NCBI RefSeq assembly: GCF_023343835.1
Contig: NC_064437.1
Location: forward strand, 47,965,972-48,029,971
Length of the DNA: 64,000 nt
Source of the DNA: Lagopus muta
Taxonomy: Eukaryota; Chordata; Aves; Galliformes; Phasianidae
Direction of reading: 5' to 3'
Shown here: piece after piece, positions 23,369 to 34,200 of the stretch
Position numbering within the stretch: position 1 is the first letter of the stretch
How the letters are laid out: each line of letters begins with the position of its first letter
The notes under the pieces: model-generated
What the model saw: the letters and a program-made list of their open reading frames with translations, nothing else
Databases searched by the model: none
Told to the model about the DNA's origin: nothing
Made by a program: the position numbers and the translations under genes

Positions 23369-26300
23369 CCTGCTTTGTTTAACCACAGGTGCAGATGGGA
23401 GAAAAGAATCCAATTCTGAGATTCAGTGAAACCTACAACATGGTCACATCCTTACTCTGCACAAAAAAAGTTTTTGCAAAATGCCTGAAGCACCACAAAC
23501 ACTCACGCTTTGGAGTAGTTCAGAATGAAGTCGATTCCTTTCTCGTTGTCAAATTGGATGTCACGGGGCAGCTCACTGTGACAATGGGCATCAATGCTCA
23601 ATGGAAAGCCAGGATGCCACTCCTTCCAGCTGAGAAAAGAGAAGTTGGATTAACCATATCAGTTCACCAGCGCAAGAGCTCCATCATTCTATTACCTATG
23701 CTGCTGCTGTGACTCAGCCATAAAGAAAACTTGCATCACCTGGGACCCACAGGACTCACTTGGGACAAAAATACTGACTTATACTACAATAATACCTACC
23801 AGTAACCTATAGAAACATGAAGTAGAACAGAAGGCATCTACTTGACCAACTACCATCACAAAACTTGACGTATCTTAATACCTGCGATATTTCCAAACGC
23901 CTGTCACAATCGGTTAGAATTGGCAGTAACTACAAATTCACTGGGAAGTGAAATGGGCAGAAAGACAGCTGTACAATGCACACTGTTTGGTCACATCAAC
24001 CTCATTCTTGAGGCTACAGTTTTGCAGAACTAAAACACAGTCATAACTGAGTGAAAAAAACAGCCTGAGATTTGGAGTAAGCAGCAATGTGATATCATTT
24101 TGTTCATCATATCTGTGCAATGGACAGAGAGAGGAACACAGGTTTTGTAAGTGACTTGCACCCTCTCACAAGTTCTGCTGTACAAAGGCATGCTCAGACA
24201 GCCACCACCCTAAGGTAAGAATGCTCTACCCAATTGGCACTGCAGAAGTCACTGGGCAGGAAAACCATCTGTCTCACATTTGCAAAAAATACTGTGAAAT
24301 TACTAGCAGCTCAAAGTGTCAGGCATGTGTCTCATTTCCTCCAAAAGGCAATGCTACTAGAGGTGCACGCAGCCTGGGCTCAGCTCCTGAGCCTGCCTCC
24401 TGATGGCCATGGTACTAGACCTCTGCTGTGTATGATGTCCTACTGTACCCTGTTTTTACCTCAAAAGAAAAGAAGACGATTTGTAATGGGGAATATTTCA
24501 GCAGTGTTTCCAAATTGTCTGCCGCACACAGACTGCATTGTGCACTATCAGTTAAACATCTGAATTGCAAATTGCTATTTTCCTGGAATTACCAATGGTT
24601 TTGCCTTCCTTTTTGCATGTGTAAACAAGATTTTGTGCCACCTATCTTTTTTATCTAGATTTTCCTCTGCTGCTTCCCATTATTTGTGATCAAGATCCTT
24701 TCTTAGTCAAATCATATCAACAACACATATGCCAAACCTCAATCTGTCAGTTCTGAATGAAAACTCTGTTATTTTCATGCTCTTTCTCCTGATAAGAAGA
24801 GGGAAATAAGATAAACTTTCCTTCTTTTAACAGAAAGTATGTTCCTATAAAAAGGAAACGTATGACATCTTCTGGAATTACCCACTGATAAAAGATTTTC
24901 CTGTTGTGACCTTCTCTTATTTAGAAAAAAGCTTATAAGTCTATAGAGATAGATAACACCACTGTGTTTTGATGGTACATTCCAGTCTGCTCAGCAAGGT
25001 CAGATCTTCCACTGCACCCTGGTTCAAGAAGTGACTAAAACTCACTAGAGCAGCCACAAAGCTCCAGATAAGATGACATGTTGATATCACTCTCCAAAAC
25101 TGGAGTCCTGCTTGTAAAAGACAAGAAAATCTATTTTTATCTTTTCTTGAAAGCACAGCTGTAGACCAGAGGGCTCATATAGAGACTGTACCACTGAATT
25201 CCACCTTACATCTTCTAGACAGACTTATCTGGGATTCAAGTTATCTTGTAATGCAGCCACGTGCAGCAGGATGACCATCGTTTACAATGAATCCCATCTA
25301 AGTAAAAAAGCACATATAGCCAACATGCAAACTTTCAGTTTTGTTTTACCAGCAGTTCAGTATTTAGAGCAATATGGGTATCTGAACATGCTCTGCCAAC
25401 CCCTGACCCAAGGACAACAGGCCCTGGACTTTTGGGGAGCTGTGAGGGACTCACCGGTACATTTTCTGACGATCCTCAAGCTCTTTGCGTCTGTGCTGCT
25501 TGAGTATCTGGGTCTTGTCATCCCGGGGGAGCTTTGCTATGTATGGGAGAAAGAAAGAAACAGGGTTATGAGGTTCCTTTATCATCACCCAGGTCTTGAG
25601 AAAGAAACCGGTGTTTCAAAGCCTTCCAACTTCTGTCCTAAACCTTTACAAAATTTCTGTGGGAAAAGCTCACACAATCCAGTTTAGTACCTTCAGCTCC
25701 TAATGTGGTGCCTAAATTGGTTAAGCTAAGAGCAACTATCTCATCTCTATAGAAAACCTGAGTTCCTAAGGAAGATACTTGGTTTAGATAGCCTCAGTAG
25801 GGTCATGGGACTTAATTTCATATTTCAGCATCTAGAAGAATTTTCATCAATCAAAGAAATAATAATATTGCCTTGGACAATGTTGTAAGTTAAACTACAA
25901 CAGTAGGAAATTTCTCTCATCCTCTTTCCTTGAGCTGTACTCTCCCCTGCCAGTCTGAGGCAATAAAAACATTTTCCTGCCATGAGAACAGAAAGAAAAC
26001 CCAGTGAGGCTTCAATTCCAGACAACTTGCATTTCTGACCATTGTATACACCATACTGCTAAATAACAGAGACTTCCTTAGTGATGAAGAGAAAGCACAA
26101 GGTACATGACTTGCTTTACATAGGCAAATGGAAAGGCAGATAAAGCCAGCAGGAGTTTTATGGGAATAGCTATTTTGGGTTGGAAATACTGGAGGTAGTA
26201 CAACCAATAATATATACATACATATATATATATACTGCTAACAGTTTCCAGCTGGCTGTGTTTACGGTACCAACAGGGTTTCACTTGCTTTTTTCCTTTA

Positions 26301-29300
26301 TCTGACCATATTCTGAATGCTGTGCAAAGGTCATGGAAGTCTGGGATGTACACAGGGAAAGGGGAAGGAAAGGTGGGAGAATTCTGGCTGCTGCACAGGA
26401 TGTTTCTCATGGTGCTCACCTCTTCCGTCTCGAAGGACAACTTCTTTCTCGTCCGTAATCCAACGGTAACATGGGAATTCCAGGTAATCGCCCAGTGGTG
26501 TTTTGACAGTGATGTGCTTAAGGTACCAGTCATCTTGGTACCAATATTTTCGTTTCTCAATTTTTATTAGCTGAATTTCTCCAAGGTCTTCTTCCACCGT
26601 CACGTCATAGGAGTCAACCTACAGAGCAGAAATAGTCAGTGATACACTGCACATGTGGAAAGCAAAGCCAGGACTGTACAAGCACACCTGGCCTTTCCTG
26701 TGGCCAGTATGACATGGGTGCGACAGTACTTTCTTGGTTCCCATGAGGGAGAAGGACAAAGACGAGGGGAAGGATAAGGTCATAAGTGGATTATGTGATT
26801 GCAGTAGAAATGAAAGGTGAATGAAATAAATAAGACCATGTAAAGCACACCCAAAGTGGGGAAACATTTTGCATCTAATCCAAAGATAGTATCACCCCTT
26901 GAAATGTTTGCAAGTCTGAGAAAAATCTGCAGACCATGGTAGCTTTTGCTACTGCAATAGGCCATAAAGAGGTGTTGATTCAGCAAACCTATTCACACTG
27001 CTGCACTGGAAGGATAATCATAGGTTAACACACTGGATGGTGAACTCTTGACTCAATGACGAATACGTCAGTCCCCTCACAAGGCTGGGGCTAACCTTTG
27101 TGCCACCTGTGTGATCTCCTGCTGCATGCAGGAACAGCACTGAGCAAACTGCAGTTTTGGTGGTAATTGCACTACTAGGTAATATCAGAACAGAAAGAAA
27201 TGAATCACATGGCCAGTAAGGCAGTGCTAAGCAACTCAGGAGAATGGAAACTGATTCTCAATTTCCAACAATGTGAACAGTTCAGGGCAAAGGAGGGCAG
27301 TCAAGCGCTCATTGTAAAAGCTGAACTGCCACAGAAATCCTGAGAGCAGCAGCCACAGCCTGCCTGCTCAGATGACCCTGCTAAGCATAAGGTGGTTACA
27401 AGAAGAGACTGTATTCTCTTGTGGTTTTTCTCAGCACAAACAACCTTAGAAACACTAACTAGCTGCTGATACTCAAAGGGTGAGATTCACTTCCACTATA
27501 TGCTGTATATATCCACTATATGCTTCAGTGTCTGCGGGACCCTTTCTACAAGCTATGCATGAATTACTAGCTGTGATGATCATTTTAGGATGAAAGCATC
27601 TGTATGTCCACCAAAGTTTGAGATGACAGACCTCAGTTCTATCATACTCCACCACCTGAAACTACCACCTTTCATGGCTCATCTACTTGACTCATACAAG
27701 TGAGAAAAAAAAGAAAAGAGAAACAAAGAAAGGCTTTGAAATCCATGCTGCAGATAGCAAAACCTTGCCTTTGCCCATCTTTCCCCATGATGTTTGTCAA
27801 TCAACTTTGAAACTGTTCAGGCTATGATTGATAAACTGCATCTCTGATGAGGCTGCTTCATATCAACAAAGACAAAGGGATTTCTTCTAATGTTCACCCT
27901 AACTTCACTTAAACTCAAATATTTAAAATCAGTCTTGGCGTCACTTACTTTGATTCACTGAGACTTAACAGACTAATCTCACTCAGAGCCATATTCTTTC
28001 CTACACACTTTCCTACTAAAGCCAAAGCCATTGAACATTTTCTATCAAATAGGAGATTCATCCAGTCTCAAAACAGAATTTGCAATCTTGATGTCAGCAG
28101 CATACCTATCCATACAAGGTGGTAGCACATGAAGGAACTGTGCTTCACCAAACAGCATGGCTGTTCTTGGCAAGCCTGGCATGACAGCATCTGCCTGCCA
28201 GGCAGGAGCTGGGAGATGAAAATTGCATAGTTGAGATTTCAACTGACATATTAAAATGGTGTCTCTGACTTTTCCTTGCATATCCAAGCAGAACAGAAGT
28301 AGTTCTTTCAGTAGAGCCAATATATACACTCATTTTGAGAGTTTACGCTGCTGAATCTTCAGCCCCCACCCCCTTCACTCACACTGTCCCAGAACAGCTA
28401 GAAGGATGATGTACACACGTAAATTCATTCCCTCGGTGTTTTAAAAGTTTGAATCAGCTCTGGAGACTGAAAAAACACTGACTGGCTTTTCAGAGAGATC
28501 ACCACAGTAGTGCTGTGAGCCTCCACTATGGTAGACAGTGACTGTAGGACGTAATCTGTGATCTTGCCCAACATGCCTGACTATATTTTAAAATTTCTCT
28601 TCTTCAAATTTTCAGCTAGCTTCCAATAAAAAAAAAATAATAATCCTCATTTACACATAACTACTTATATTGTTTCTATAATTTACAAAACCTTACTTTA
28701 CACAAACTTACATAAGTGTATCTAGGATTTGATGCGATGAAGGTGCAGTAAAGGTGTGGCAAGCTGTGCAGACGGTGCAAGGTTCAAAGAAGCAGGTTTG
28801 GTTTTTTTTTGTTGCTCAATGGTTTTGTTGCATTTGTGTTATGAGGTACCCTGTTCAACTACATTGCACCGCAGTGTCTGCACAGTAAACCATAGGAACT
28901 GGGAGTTTTTAAACTATTGGCTTCGGGGAGAGAGAACAGAGTGAATGAAGGCCGTAAGACTGTCCAAAGTCCCTTAGCATCCCATCTGAGCGATTTACCC
29001 TTCTGCAAAATTGCAAGCTCTTTCTGGCAGAGAAGCACCTCCTGCTGACCAGCCTGGTGCTGCAAAAGAAGCAACAAACCAGCACACTGCACACACAAAG
29101 CCCAAAGCCACACACAACTGTTTTCCTTCTGGAAGTACTGCTGAGTGCGTTTCAGCAAAAAGCAGATGGAAGGGTAACAGGAAGCAGACAGAGAACTGGG
29201 GGACACCACGCACTCACACTGAAATTGCTTTGCACCAACAGGAACTTACTCAAAAAATAGTGAGTGAAGAAAAGCAGCTCCAGCTTTCTAAACTGCCCAT

Positions 29301-31034
29301 GTCCAGTGCTTGGAGTAAGTCAGACTGAAACTAAAAGTACACTGGCATTATGAAAGCTCCTTCTGGTTTTCCCACATCCCTTCCCTTCTATCAGCATTTG
29401 GCACGCAGATCTGCTCAGAGCTGGTTGGAGACCTCATCCAGCATATCTAGAAAAACTGACCGTTTGCATTAATTCAGATGAAGCCATTCTCAGGATAATG
29501 GCACTACTGAGACTGGCCCACCATTTAGTAAAGAAACTGGAAAGTGATAAAGGTTTACAAGATAGTACTCTGGAATTCTGGTTATCAGTGAAAAAAATTG
29601 CTTTATTATTATTGTTATTTTTCAAATGCGATCACATATTAATTATTTGGAAGAAAAAGAAAATTGTAGGGATGTTACCAAAATGCCAGATGCAGAACTG
29701 GCTTCAACTGTCACATTTTACAAAGCAACCAACCTGAAAGTCTTACAGTGTGCTTCAGTATTGTTTGCTGGTTTGCTTTTTGTTCCATATCGCTACTTTT
29801 CTTCTCTTTCTTTCTTTGCAAGGTATATCAGTGAGACTCATGGTGTTCTGGGCACAGTGTTACCTGAACAGGTGCCTGGAGGAATGCACGGCAGTGCCCA
29901 AAGAAACACTGCCTGCAGCAGCACAGCGCATGTCAAGCATCCTGTAAAGCAGCCATCTTACAGAACACGCTACGGGAGGACTGATATGGAAATAATTTGG
30001 ATAGTAGAAAAAGTCAAGAATTAGTCACCTTTTAGTGGACTTTTGCTGGAACTTGATGATCTTTAGGGTCCCTTCCAACTTAAGCCATTCTATGATTCTA
30101 CAAAGGAGTGGACGCCCACTGGGGAGATCAAGGGTAACAAGATCTCTGCAATGAATGCTTACTCATGAAAGAAAGTAATTTCAACAGCAGCAACAGGGAG
30201 GAACCCACACCTCTGAAATTTCTTTTCCCGGGATGTTTATCCACACATATTTGGGGGCCGTATCTGCACACACCATCAACACTAACTTAAAATGCTGTCA
30301 TTTGCAAGCCATACCTGAGGTGCCCAATCAAGGAAGGACGGATAGCTGGCGCAGGCTGTGCACCCCATGGGTAAAAATGTACCTACAGGCAAGGCAGCAC
30401 TGTGATGGTGGGGCCAAATTTGTATGCACAGTGGTGGGGCTCATCTCCAAAGCGAGTTCAATCATAGAATCATAGAATCAGTTAAGGGCACTTATAAAAA
30501 ACTTTTCAAGTCTCTTAAATCTCCTTAGATCTCCTGGGAGCTGTGAGTAGGCTACAAATAAAGTACACGTTAAAAAAAAATATAATCAAGAGTCCATTAT
30601 TTTGAAGTCGGACAATAAACAAATGAGATCCATACTGAAAGGATGGTCGGCGTATAGGAGATAGCAGCTGGGCACAGCACAGCGCACGCGACAGGGTGAG
30701 CCCGAGCAGCCCCTCTGACAGCCCAGCGCCAGCCCAGCCCTGTGCCTGGTGCTGTTTTGCAGCTACCATTTAAAGTTGCGATGGAGAGCTCCGAGCCCCG
30801 GCTCGCCTGCCCCGATGCCCACCCCCAGCCCGGCAGCAGCGGGACGGGCACTGCCGGCTGAGCCGGGGCTGTGCGGGCACTCACCGCGCCGCGTTCGAAG
30901 TCGTTGTAGAAGGGTTTGTCCAGGAGGTGCTTCTCGCTGCAGCCCGCAGTGCCCTCCAGGCTCAGGTACACATAGTCGTCGGTGCCCGCGAACCACTGGC
31001 TGCCCGTAGCCACGGTGACGGTGTAGGACGGCAT
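10941..31034 (-). CDS. ALOX5: Arachidonate 5-lipoxygenase, complete gene, 14 coding exons
   Basis: This enzyme is a non-haem iron dioxygenase. It converts arachidonate to 5-HPETE and then leukotriene A4, acting with FLAP at the nuclear envelope. Coding pieces in transcript order are 31034-30885, 26618-26420, 25536-25455, 23629-23507, 21867-21761, 19821-19649, 18895-18749, 18650-18447, 18224-18138, 16842-16664, 15051-14930, 13651-13551, 11614-11444 and 11120-10941. They total 2025 bases, giving 674 residues plus TGA, the same length as the human protein. Residues 1 to about 115 form the PLAT/C2-like membrane-binding domain and the rest is the helical catalytic domain. Iron ligands seen are His368, His373, His551, Asn555 and the C-terminal carboxylate. 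The C-terminal residue is Val674, where the human protein has Ile. The Phe/Tyr pair that plugs the active-site entrance is kept in exon 4. The gene spans only about 20 kb, compact compared with the roughly 70 kb I recall for human. Family and gene identity are very sure. The start is fixed by the N-terminus [11 protein letters not shown] in a good context (A at -3). Confidence 0.98.
11444..11614 (-). CDS. ALOX5: ALOX5 exon 13
   Basis: This exon is 171 bases, phase 0, with a TGCAG acceptor and a GTAAGT donor. It encodes [38 protein letters not shown] and [19 protein letters not shown]. The mammalian proline-rich PPTMR-x-PPP stretch, used for SH3 contacts, is kept. Confidence 0.98.
12380..12531 (+). 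mobile_element. CR1 LINE 3' fragment
   Basis: It contains ggctggatggggctctgagcacc, ggagttggactggatg and gggtcccttccaa, the CR1 3' end in plus orientation. It lies inside ALOX5 intron 12. Confidence 0.88.
13551..13651 (-). CDS. ALOX5: ALOX5 exon 12 with iron ligands His551 and Asn555
   Basis: This exon is 101 bases with a TTCAG acceptor and a GTAGGA donor. It encodes [20 protein letters not shown] and [14 protein letters not shown]. His551 and Asn555 of QHAAVN are the third and fourth iron ligands. Confidence 0.98.
14930..15051 (-). CDS. ALOX5: ALOX5 exon 11
   Basis: This exon is 122 bases with a TGCAG acceptor and a GTAAGG donor. It encodes [16 protein letters not shown] and [12 protein letters not shown]. 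The last stretch replaces the RGRKSS of human ALOX5, which is both a nuclear-import sequence and the PKA site. Here the Arg three residues before the acceptor serine is Val. Confidence 0.97.
15270..15315 (-). mobile_element. CR1 LINE 3' tip
   Basis: A short remnant with catagaaacatagaat and ttggaagggacct in reverse orientation. Confidence 0.75.
16095..16165 (-). mobile_element. CR1 LINE 3' tip
   Basis: A remnant starting ttcatagaatcgtttgagt and continuing ggatcaactcccctgcat, the reverse CR1 3' end. Confidence 0.78.
16664..16842 (-). CDS. ALOX5: ALOX5 exon 10
   Basis: This exon is 179 bases with a TGCAG acceptor and a GTAAAA donor. It encodes [20 protein letters not shown], then [28 protein letters not shown] and VWEAIK. 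It ends in phase 2, and the split codon gives Ser with the next exon. Confidence 0.97.
18138..18224 (-). CDS. ALOX5: ALOX5 exon 9
   Basis: This exon is 87 bases, phase 0 at both ends, with a CACAG acceptor and a GTAAGT donor. It encodes [20 protein letters not shown] and ICECGLFDK. The Ala of NTKAREQL is the residue linked to S stereospecificity in lipoxygenases (Coffa site), and it is kept. Confidence 0.97.
18447..18650 (-). CDS. ALOX5: ALOX5 exon 8 with iron ligands His368 and His373
   Basis: This exon is 204 bases, phase 0 at both ends, with a TTCAG acceptor and a GTTGGT donor. It holds the lipoxygenase signature [16 protein letters not shown]. His368 and His373, the two iron ligands of the arched helix, fall at the expected positions when counted from the start codon. 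Confidence 0.98.
18749..18895 (-). CDS. ALOX5: ALOX5 exon 7
   Basis: This exon is 147 bases, in phase 0 at both ends, with a CCAG acceptor and a GTGAGC donor. It encodes [16 protein letters not shown], then [20 protein letters not shown] and [13 protein letters not shown], a typical lipoxygenase core segment. Confidence 0.98.
19649..19821 (-). CDS. ALOX5: ALOX5 exon 6
   Basis: This exon is 173 bases with a TTTAG acceptor and a GTAGGG donor. It encodes [17 protein letters not shown], the core [15 protein letters not shown], and ends [12 protein letters not shown]. The Thr at residue 272 sits where the human enzyme has the MAPKAPK-2 phosphoserine (Ser271 in mature numbering). The Arg three residues before it is kept. 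Confidence 0.98.
21507..21580 (+). mobile_element. CR1 LINE 3' tip
   Basis: Contains gtctttaaggttccttccattccaa followed by ccattctatgtttctat, the CR1 end in plus orientation. It lies inside ALOX5 intron 5. Confidence 0.8.
21761..21867 (-). CDS. ALOX5: ALOX5 exon 5
   Basis: This exon is 107 bases with a CCTAG acceptor and a GTGAGT donor. It encodes [16 protein letters not shown] and [19 protein letters not shown], the first helices of the catalytic domain, very close to mammalian ALOX5. Confidence 0.97.
23335..23368. repeat. Poly(T) run of 34
   Basis: A pure mononucleotide run in ALOX5 intron 4, poly(A) in the transcript sense. No flanking retroelement sequence is recognised. Confidence 0.95.
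23507..23629 (-). CDS. ALOX5: ALOX5 exon 4
   Basis: This exon is 123 bases, from a TCAG acceptor to a GTGAGT donor. The translation runs [16 protein letters not shown] through LPRDIQFD to DFILNYSKA. The Phe and the Tyr four residues later in DFILNY are the 'cork' pair described for human 5-lipoxygenase. Confidence 0.97.
25455..25536 (-). CDS. ALOX5: ALOX5 exon 3
   Basis: This exon is 82 bases, from a CATAG acceptor to a GTGAGT donor. It encodes a Lys/Arg-rich linker ([18 protein letters not shown]) between the membrane-binding and catalytic domains. The exon enters in phase 1 and leaves in phase 2, and both split codons read through correctly (Ala and Arg). Confidence 0.97.
26420..26618 (-). 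CDS. ALOX5: ALOX5 exon 2, residues 51-117
   Basis: This exon is 199 bases with a TAG acceptor before VDSYDVTV and a GTGAGC donor after DGR plus one base (phase 1). It encodes the rest of the PLAT/C2-like domain, with [12 protein letters not shown] and CYRWITD. The Arg-Trp of the latter is the site that binds coactosin-like protein in the human enzyme, and it is kept here. Confidence 0.98.
30040..30101 (+). mobile_element. CR1 LINE 3' tip
   Basis: It reads cttgatgatctttagggtccc then ccattctatgattcta, a well-kept CR1 terminus in plus orientation in ALOX5 intron 1. Confidence 0.88.
30463..30500 (-). mobile_element. CR1 LINE 3' tail remnant
   Basis: It begins with two copies of the atcatagaatc tail unit in reverse orientation. 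Only a few tens of bases remain. Confidence 0.65.
30885..31034 (-). CDS. ALOX5: ALOX5 exon 1 (coding part), residues 1-50
   Basis: It starts at the ATG of [11 protein letters not shown] and ends in phase 0 after DFERGA, at a GTGAGT donor (30884-30879). It encodes the first strands of the PLAT/C2-like domain, including Trp14, one of the tryptophans known to insert into phosphatidylcholine membranes. The reading frame stays open upstream without an ATG, so this ATG is the natural start. The exon lies in the CpG-rich promoter region. Confidence 0.98.
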
Positions 31035-31040
31035 GGTCCC

Positions 31041-31062
31041 ACCGGCACGGCACGGCACGGCC
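31041..31062. repeat. Short GGCAC/CACGG tandem repeat just upstream of the ALOX5 ATG
   Basis: Three to four copies of the five-base unit cacgg lie within about 25 bases of the start codon, in the presumed 5' UTR. They are CpG-containing. Confidence 0.7.
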
Positions 31063-31215
31063 GAGCCACACAGCTGAGCCTTGTCAAGCCCCCGCCGAGC
31101 ACCGCCCCGCTGCCCGGCCCGGCCCTACCCACCCGCGCTGTTCCTCTTTATTACTGAATCTCTCCGATCTCGCCAGGCCCCCGCTGCCTCCGCATAGCCG
31201 CCTGTAACACAAACT

Positions 31216-31239
31216 GTGCGCACACACACACACACACAG
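31216..31239. repeat. (CA)n microsatellite upstream of ALOX5
   Basis: About ten CA dinucleotides lie some 190 bases upstream of the ALOX5 start codon, at the edge of the CpG-rich region. Confidence 0.9.
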
Positions 31240-34200
31240 CGTTCCCACAAAGCACTGCAAGGATCCCACATTTTTACACTCCCCACCCCGAGTGCAGCGA
31301 GCGCCGAACCTGTTTTAATAAAGATGCTAACACTGAGATAAGATCTACCAGCGCTTCTCTCATGTTCAGCCTACCCCAAGGAAAAGAGCCCCAGAACACT
31401 GATGTTGTACACATGGCACCAATGCACCAAGCCCACTGATGCCACACTCCTGTATTTTCATTAGGCACACATGCAGGCCCTATGCTGGCAACCCCTTAAC
31501 TCTGTCACACTGCTGCTGCACAGCCCCAGGTGGGGAGGAGCTGGGCTGTGGCTTCGGCAGATCCCACTGCACAGCTGCAAGGTTGTTACTTGAGGCTCTG
31601 CTTCAGCCTATAACACCTGCCCATGATGGGTTGTGGCTTGTTCAGCGTGGTCACTGGTGGTGACAGCCTGCAACATCCTCCTCTTTCTCATAAGCATGGC
31701 AATAATCATCAGTCTCATCGGAGGTCTCCTATGTCTCTTCCTTTACAGAAACAGCTGCTTGCTATTCTGTGACACCATCAGATATCAAGGCTCCCCCCAC
31801 ATTCAAGATATGCATTTACGTACAGGCATATAGAAAGTGCCTTCATTGGCTCTGCAGAATTGCTCAGCACAAGTCTCCAGCCTGCTGCTGCTTTTTAAAT
31901 AGCACCAGCAGTACAAGGCTGCTGCTGCTGCAAGGCACACCTGCAGCAGCTAAGCTTCGATCTGCCATCCTGAGGCTCAGCCTGCAAGGGGCCTTCCTGC
32001 CATCCCTCCCAGGGACACTGACCCCACAGAAGCCCACTGCAAACTCTTAATCCCTTCCTCGTTCTTGCTTTTTCCATTTGAATAAACCATACTGCCTGTT
32101 TCAGATGGCAACAAAGTTAGGCTCATACACCTTTCACTGCAGGAGTTACCTGAAACCTGTTAAGACAGTGATGCTTCACCTGTCAGACACAGGACCACCT
32201 TCTGGGCCCCTTCTGTTTTGCTGCAGGTATGGAGCAAAGCACTGCATAAACCTCACTTGGTGGTTTTCCGCATGTCTTTGAGAGTCAGTTCCCCCATCTT
32301 GCTCCCCTGGATGTGCAGCTCTGTCTCCTGCTGGGCAGTTCCCTGCAGCACAGCAACTCTTCTTACCAACTCGCTAAAGAAAATGCTCAGTAAGCTCAGA
32401 GCTGTGCACGACACTTGTAGGAGTGTCCTCTTTCCAGCCCTTTCACAATTCACCCTATTTTTAGTCTATTCCTTTGGTACCTTTTGATTTTACCTTGACT
32501 TCCATCTTCGGTGATTTATTGCTAAAGGTATTTAATAATGGTGGAATTATCAGATGCTTTGTATCAGGGACCTGCCAAACAAAACGGAGCCTTTATCCAA
32601 GAAAATAAAAAAATCCACAACAAAAACCAACCAACCTACCAACAAAAAACAACAACAACAAAACCAACAAAACAACAACAAACAATAAACAAAAAAACCC
32701 CAACCCAACCCCAAACAGCCCTTTTACTAAGGGACTACATTACTTCTACCTGTGCCTTGAAGTCTTGTTCTTGAAAGCCAGGGAAATTGCATGGAAATGT
32801 GAAATGAAAGGAAAGGAGGGAGCTGCCATGATTGGCCTAGGCCAGCACTGGGCTGAGGGCTCTGGTGGGCTCAGAGAATGGGCTGAGGGAAGAAGGCACA
32901 GGGTGCTGTGGGACAGGATGGTAACTCACAGGTCCCCTCCCTCTAAGCACTGCTCACATTCACTGCACTGAACTTGTCAAGGGAAGGCCATTGCCATCCC
33001 TCTCAACCTCCTTACTATGCCACTGACAAACAAGGTTGTGTTGCGAGGATGTCACGTCCCTTGCAGCTCCCCTGAGGCTGCAGATGATTTGGATGGGCAG
33101 ATGGCTCCTGGAGTATGCTAATAAAGGATCAGGCTTGGAGAGGAATGATGTAACATGGTAATTACCAGCGATGGAGTTGATTAGCAGAACCTACAGAATT
33201 TTCCAGGTTATATAAATAATCTAAGGGACATCGGCTTGACAGCTGAGAGCATACAGGTGCTAATTGTGGCCTCTCCACCGGAGCAGAAAGCAGCAGCTCC
33301 TTGCTCACAGACCTGCTGCCATCCCTGCTTGGAGGGTCCACAGATCTACAGGTGCATGAAGCTGAGCACAGTACCCTTGCTCTGCCAGCTAAGAGAAGCA
33401 GTAAGGGACTGACATTTGCCTGGTGAAAATGTCCCTAGCCCTGGCTGAAAGGGCAGAGTTTGTGCAGCATCAGCTCCAATCCGAAGTCAAGCAGGTCCAA
33501 ATTCATCCCTGAAGTAACACCTTTAACTTTTGCCACCACTTGTTTTGACTCAGCTTTGCCAGAAAGCTGAAGAACAGTTGGATTTAATCTTCATCTGATT
33601 TCTCTGGTGTGTATCAACTGCTCAGGAGTGGCCACGAATGTTGCATGGTCCTGAAAGTGCTCTCTGGGGATAAAACAAACTGTTCTTGCTGGCAGGAGAA
33701 ACACTGACTTCAGTAATCCTGTAGTCCTGGAAAAGAATCAGTTTCTTCTAACACAGCACATTCAGAAGCAGGAAGTTAAGCACAAGGACAAGACAAGGGG
33801 CAAACCAGACTCCAGGGGAACCTCAGTGCATCCTCAAGAAGGGAACAAAAGTGCTTTCTGAGCTAATTTGGGGTGCACAGGAATGAGGCACATATGAAGC
33901 ACTACATACATTGCCTAAGGCAGCTGTGCTTTCCCAGTTAGGATCAAGTCTTCAGCCAGAGATATTTCCTACTCTCTCCAAACCCATATGATAACCATTC
34001 CCCTTGACAAGGTAAGCTGCTGTCCCCAGCGATGAATACTACTAAGCCTGCCTGGCCTGCCCTGTTTTCAGGTGGCCTTTGAGGAAAGGAGCATCAGAGT
34101 AAACCAGCACGGCAAGGGGCTCCCATCAAAAATGACTGGGAGGTTAATTTTAGTGAAGTCTTAAAATGTTAGGAATAGTCAGCCTGATTCCTTGAGCCTC

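Larger units (their letters stand above)
21868..25454 (-). other. ALOX5: ALOX5 introns 4 and 3
   Basis: GT-AG introns of about 1.6 and 1.8 kb on either side of exon 4. Nothing coding is recognised. A 34-base T run lies about 140 bases from exon 4. Confidence 0.88.
25537..30884 (-). other. ALOX5: ALOX5 introns 2 and 1
   Basis: Intron 2 (883 bases) and intron 1 (about 4.3 kb, the largest) have GT-AG ends. Intron 1 holds CR1 tips at 30040 and 30463. A TA/CA-rich run lies at 26210-26235 in intron 2. Confidence 0.88.
30780..31200 (-). promoter_or_regulatory. ALOX5: ALOX5 CpG-rich promoter and first-exon region
   Basis: GC- and CpG-rich DNA surrounds exon 1, in contrast with the AT-rich flanks. 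A GC box (GGGCGG in the gene sense, 31107-31102) lies about 70 bases upstream of the ATG. There is no clear TATA box at the expected place. Mammalian ALOX5 is likewise driven by a TATA-less GC-box (Sp1/Egr-1) promoter, so the architecture looks shared. The transcription start is not determined. Confidence 0.7.

Noticed and set aside
28859-29328. Several overlapping open frames on both strands in ALOX5 intron 1
   Set aside because: All frames are open at once, which points to a low stop density by chance. None resembles a protein family and no splice pattern fits.
31034-31058. Upstream in-frame start giving an eight-residue longer ALOX5
   Set aside because: The candidate codon is GTG, not ATG. 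The ATG at 31034 has a good context and gives exactly the family N-terminus.
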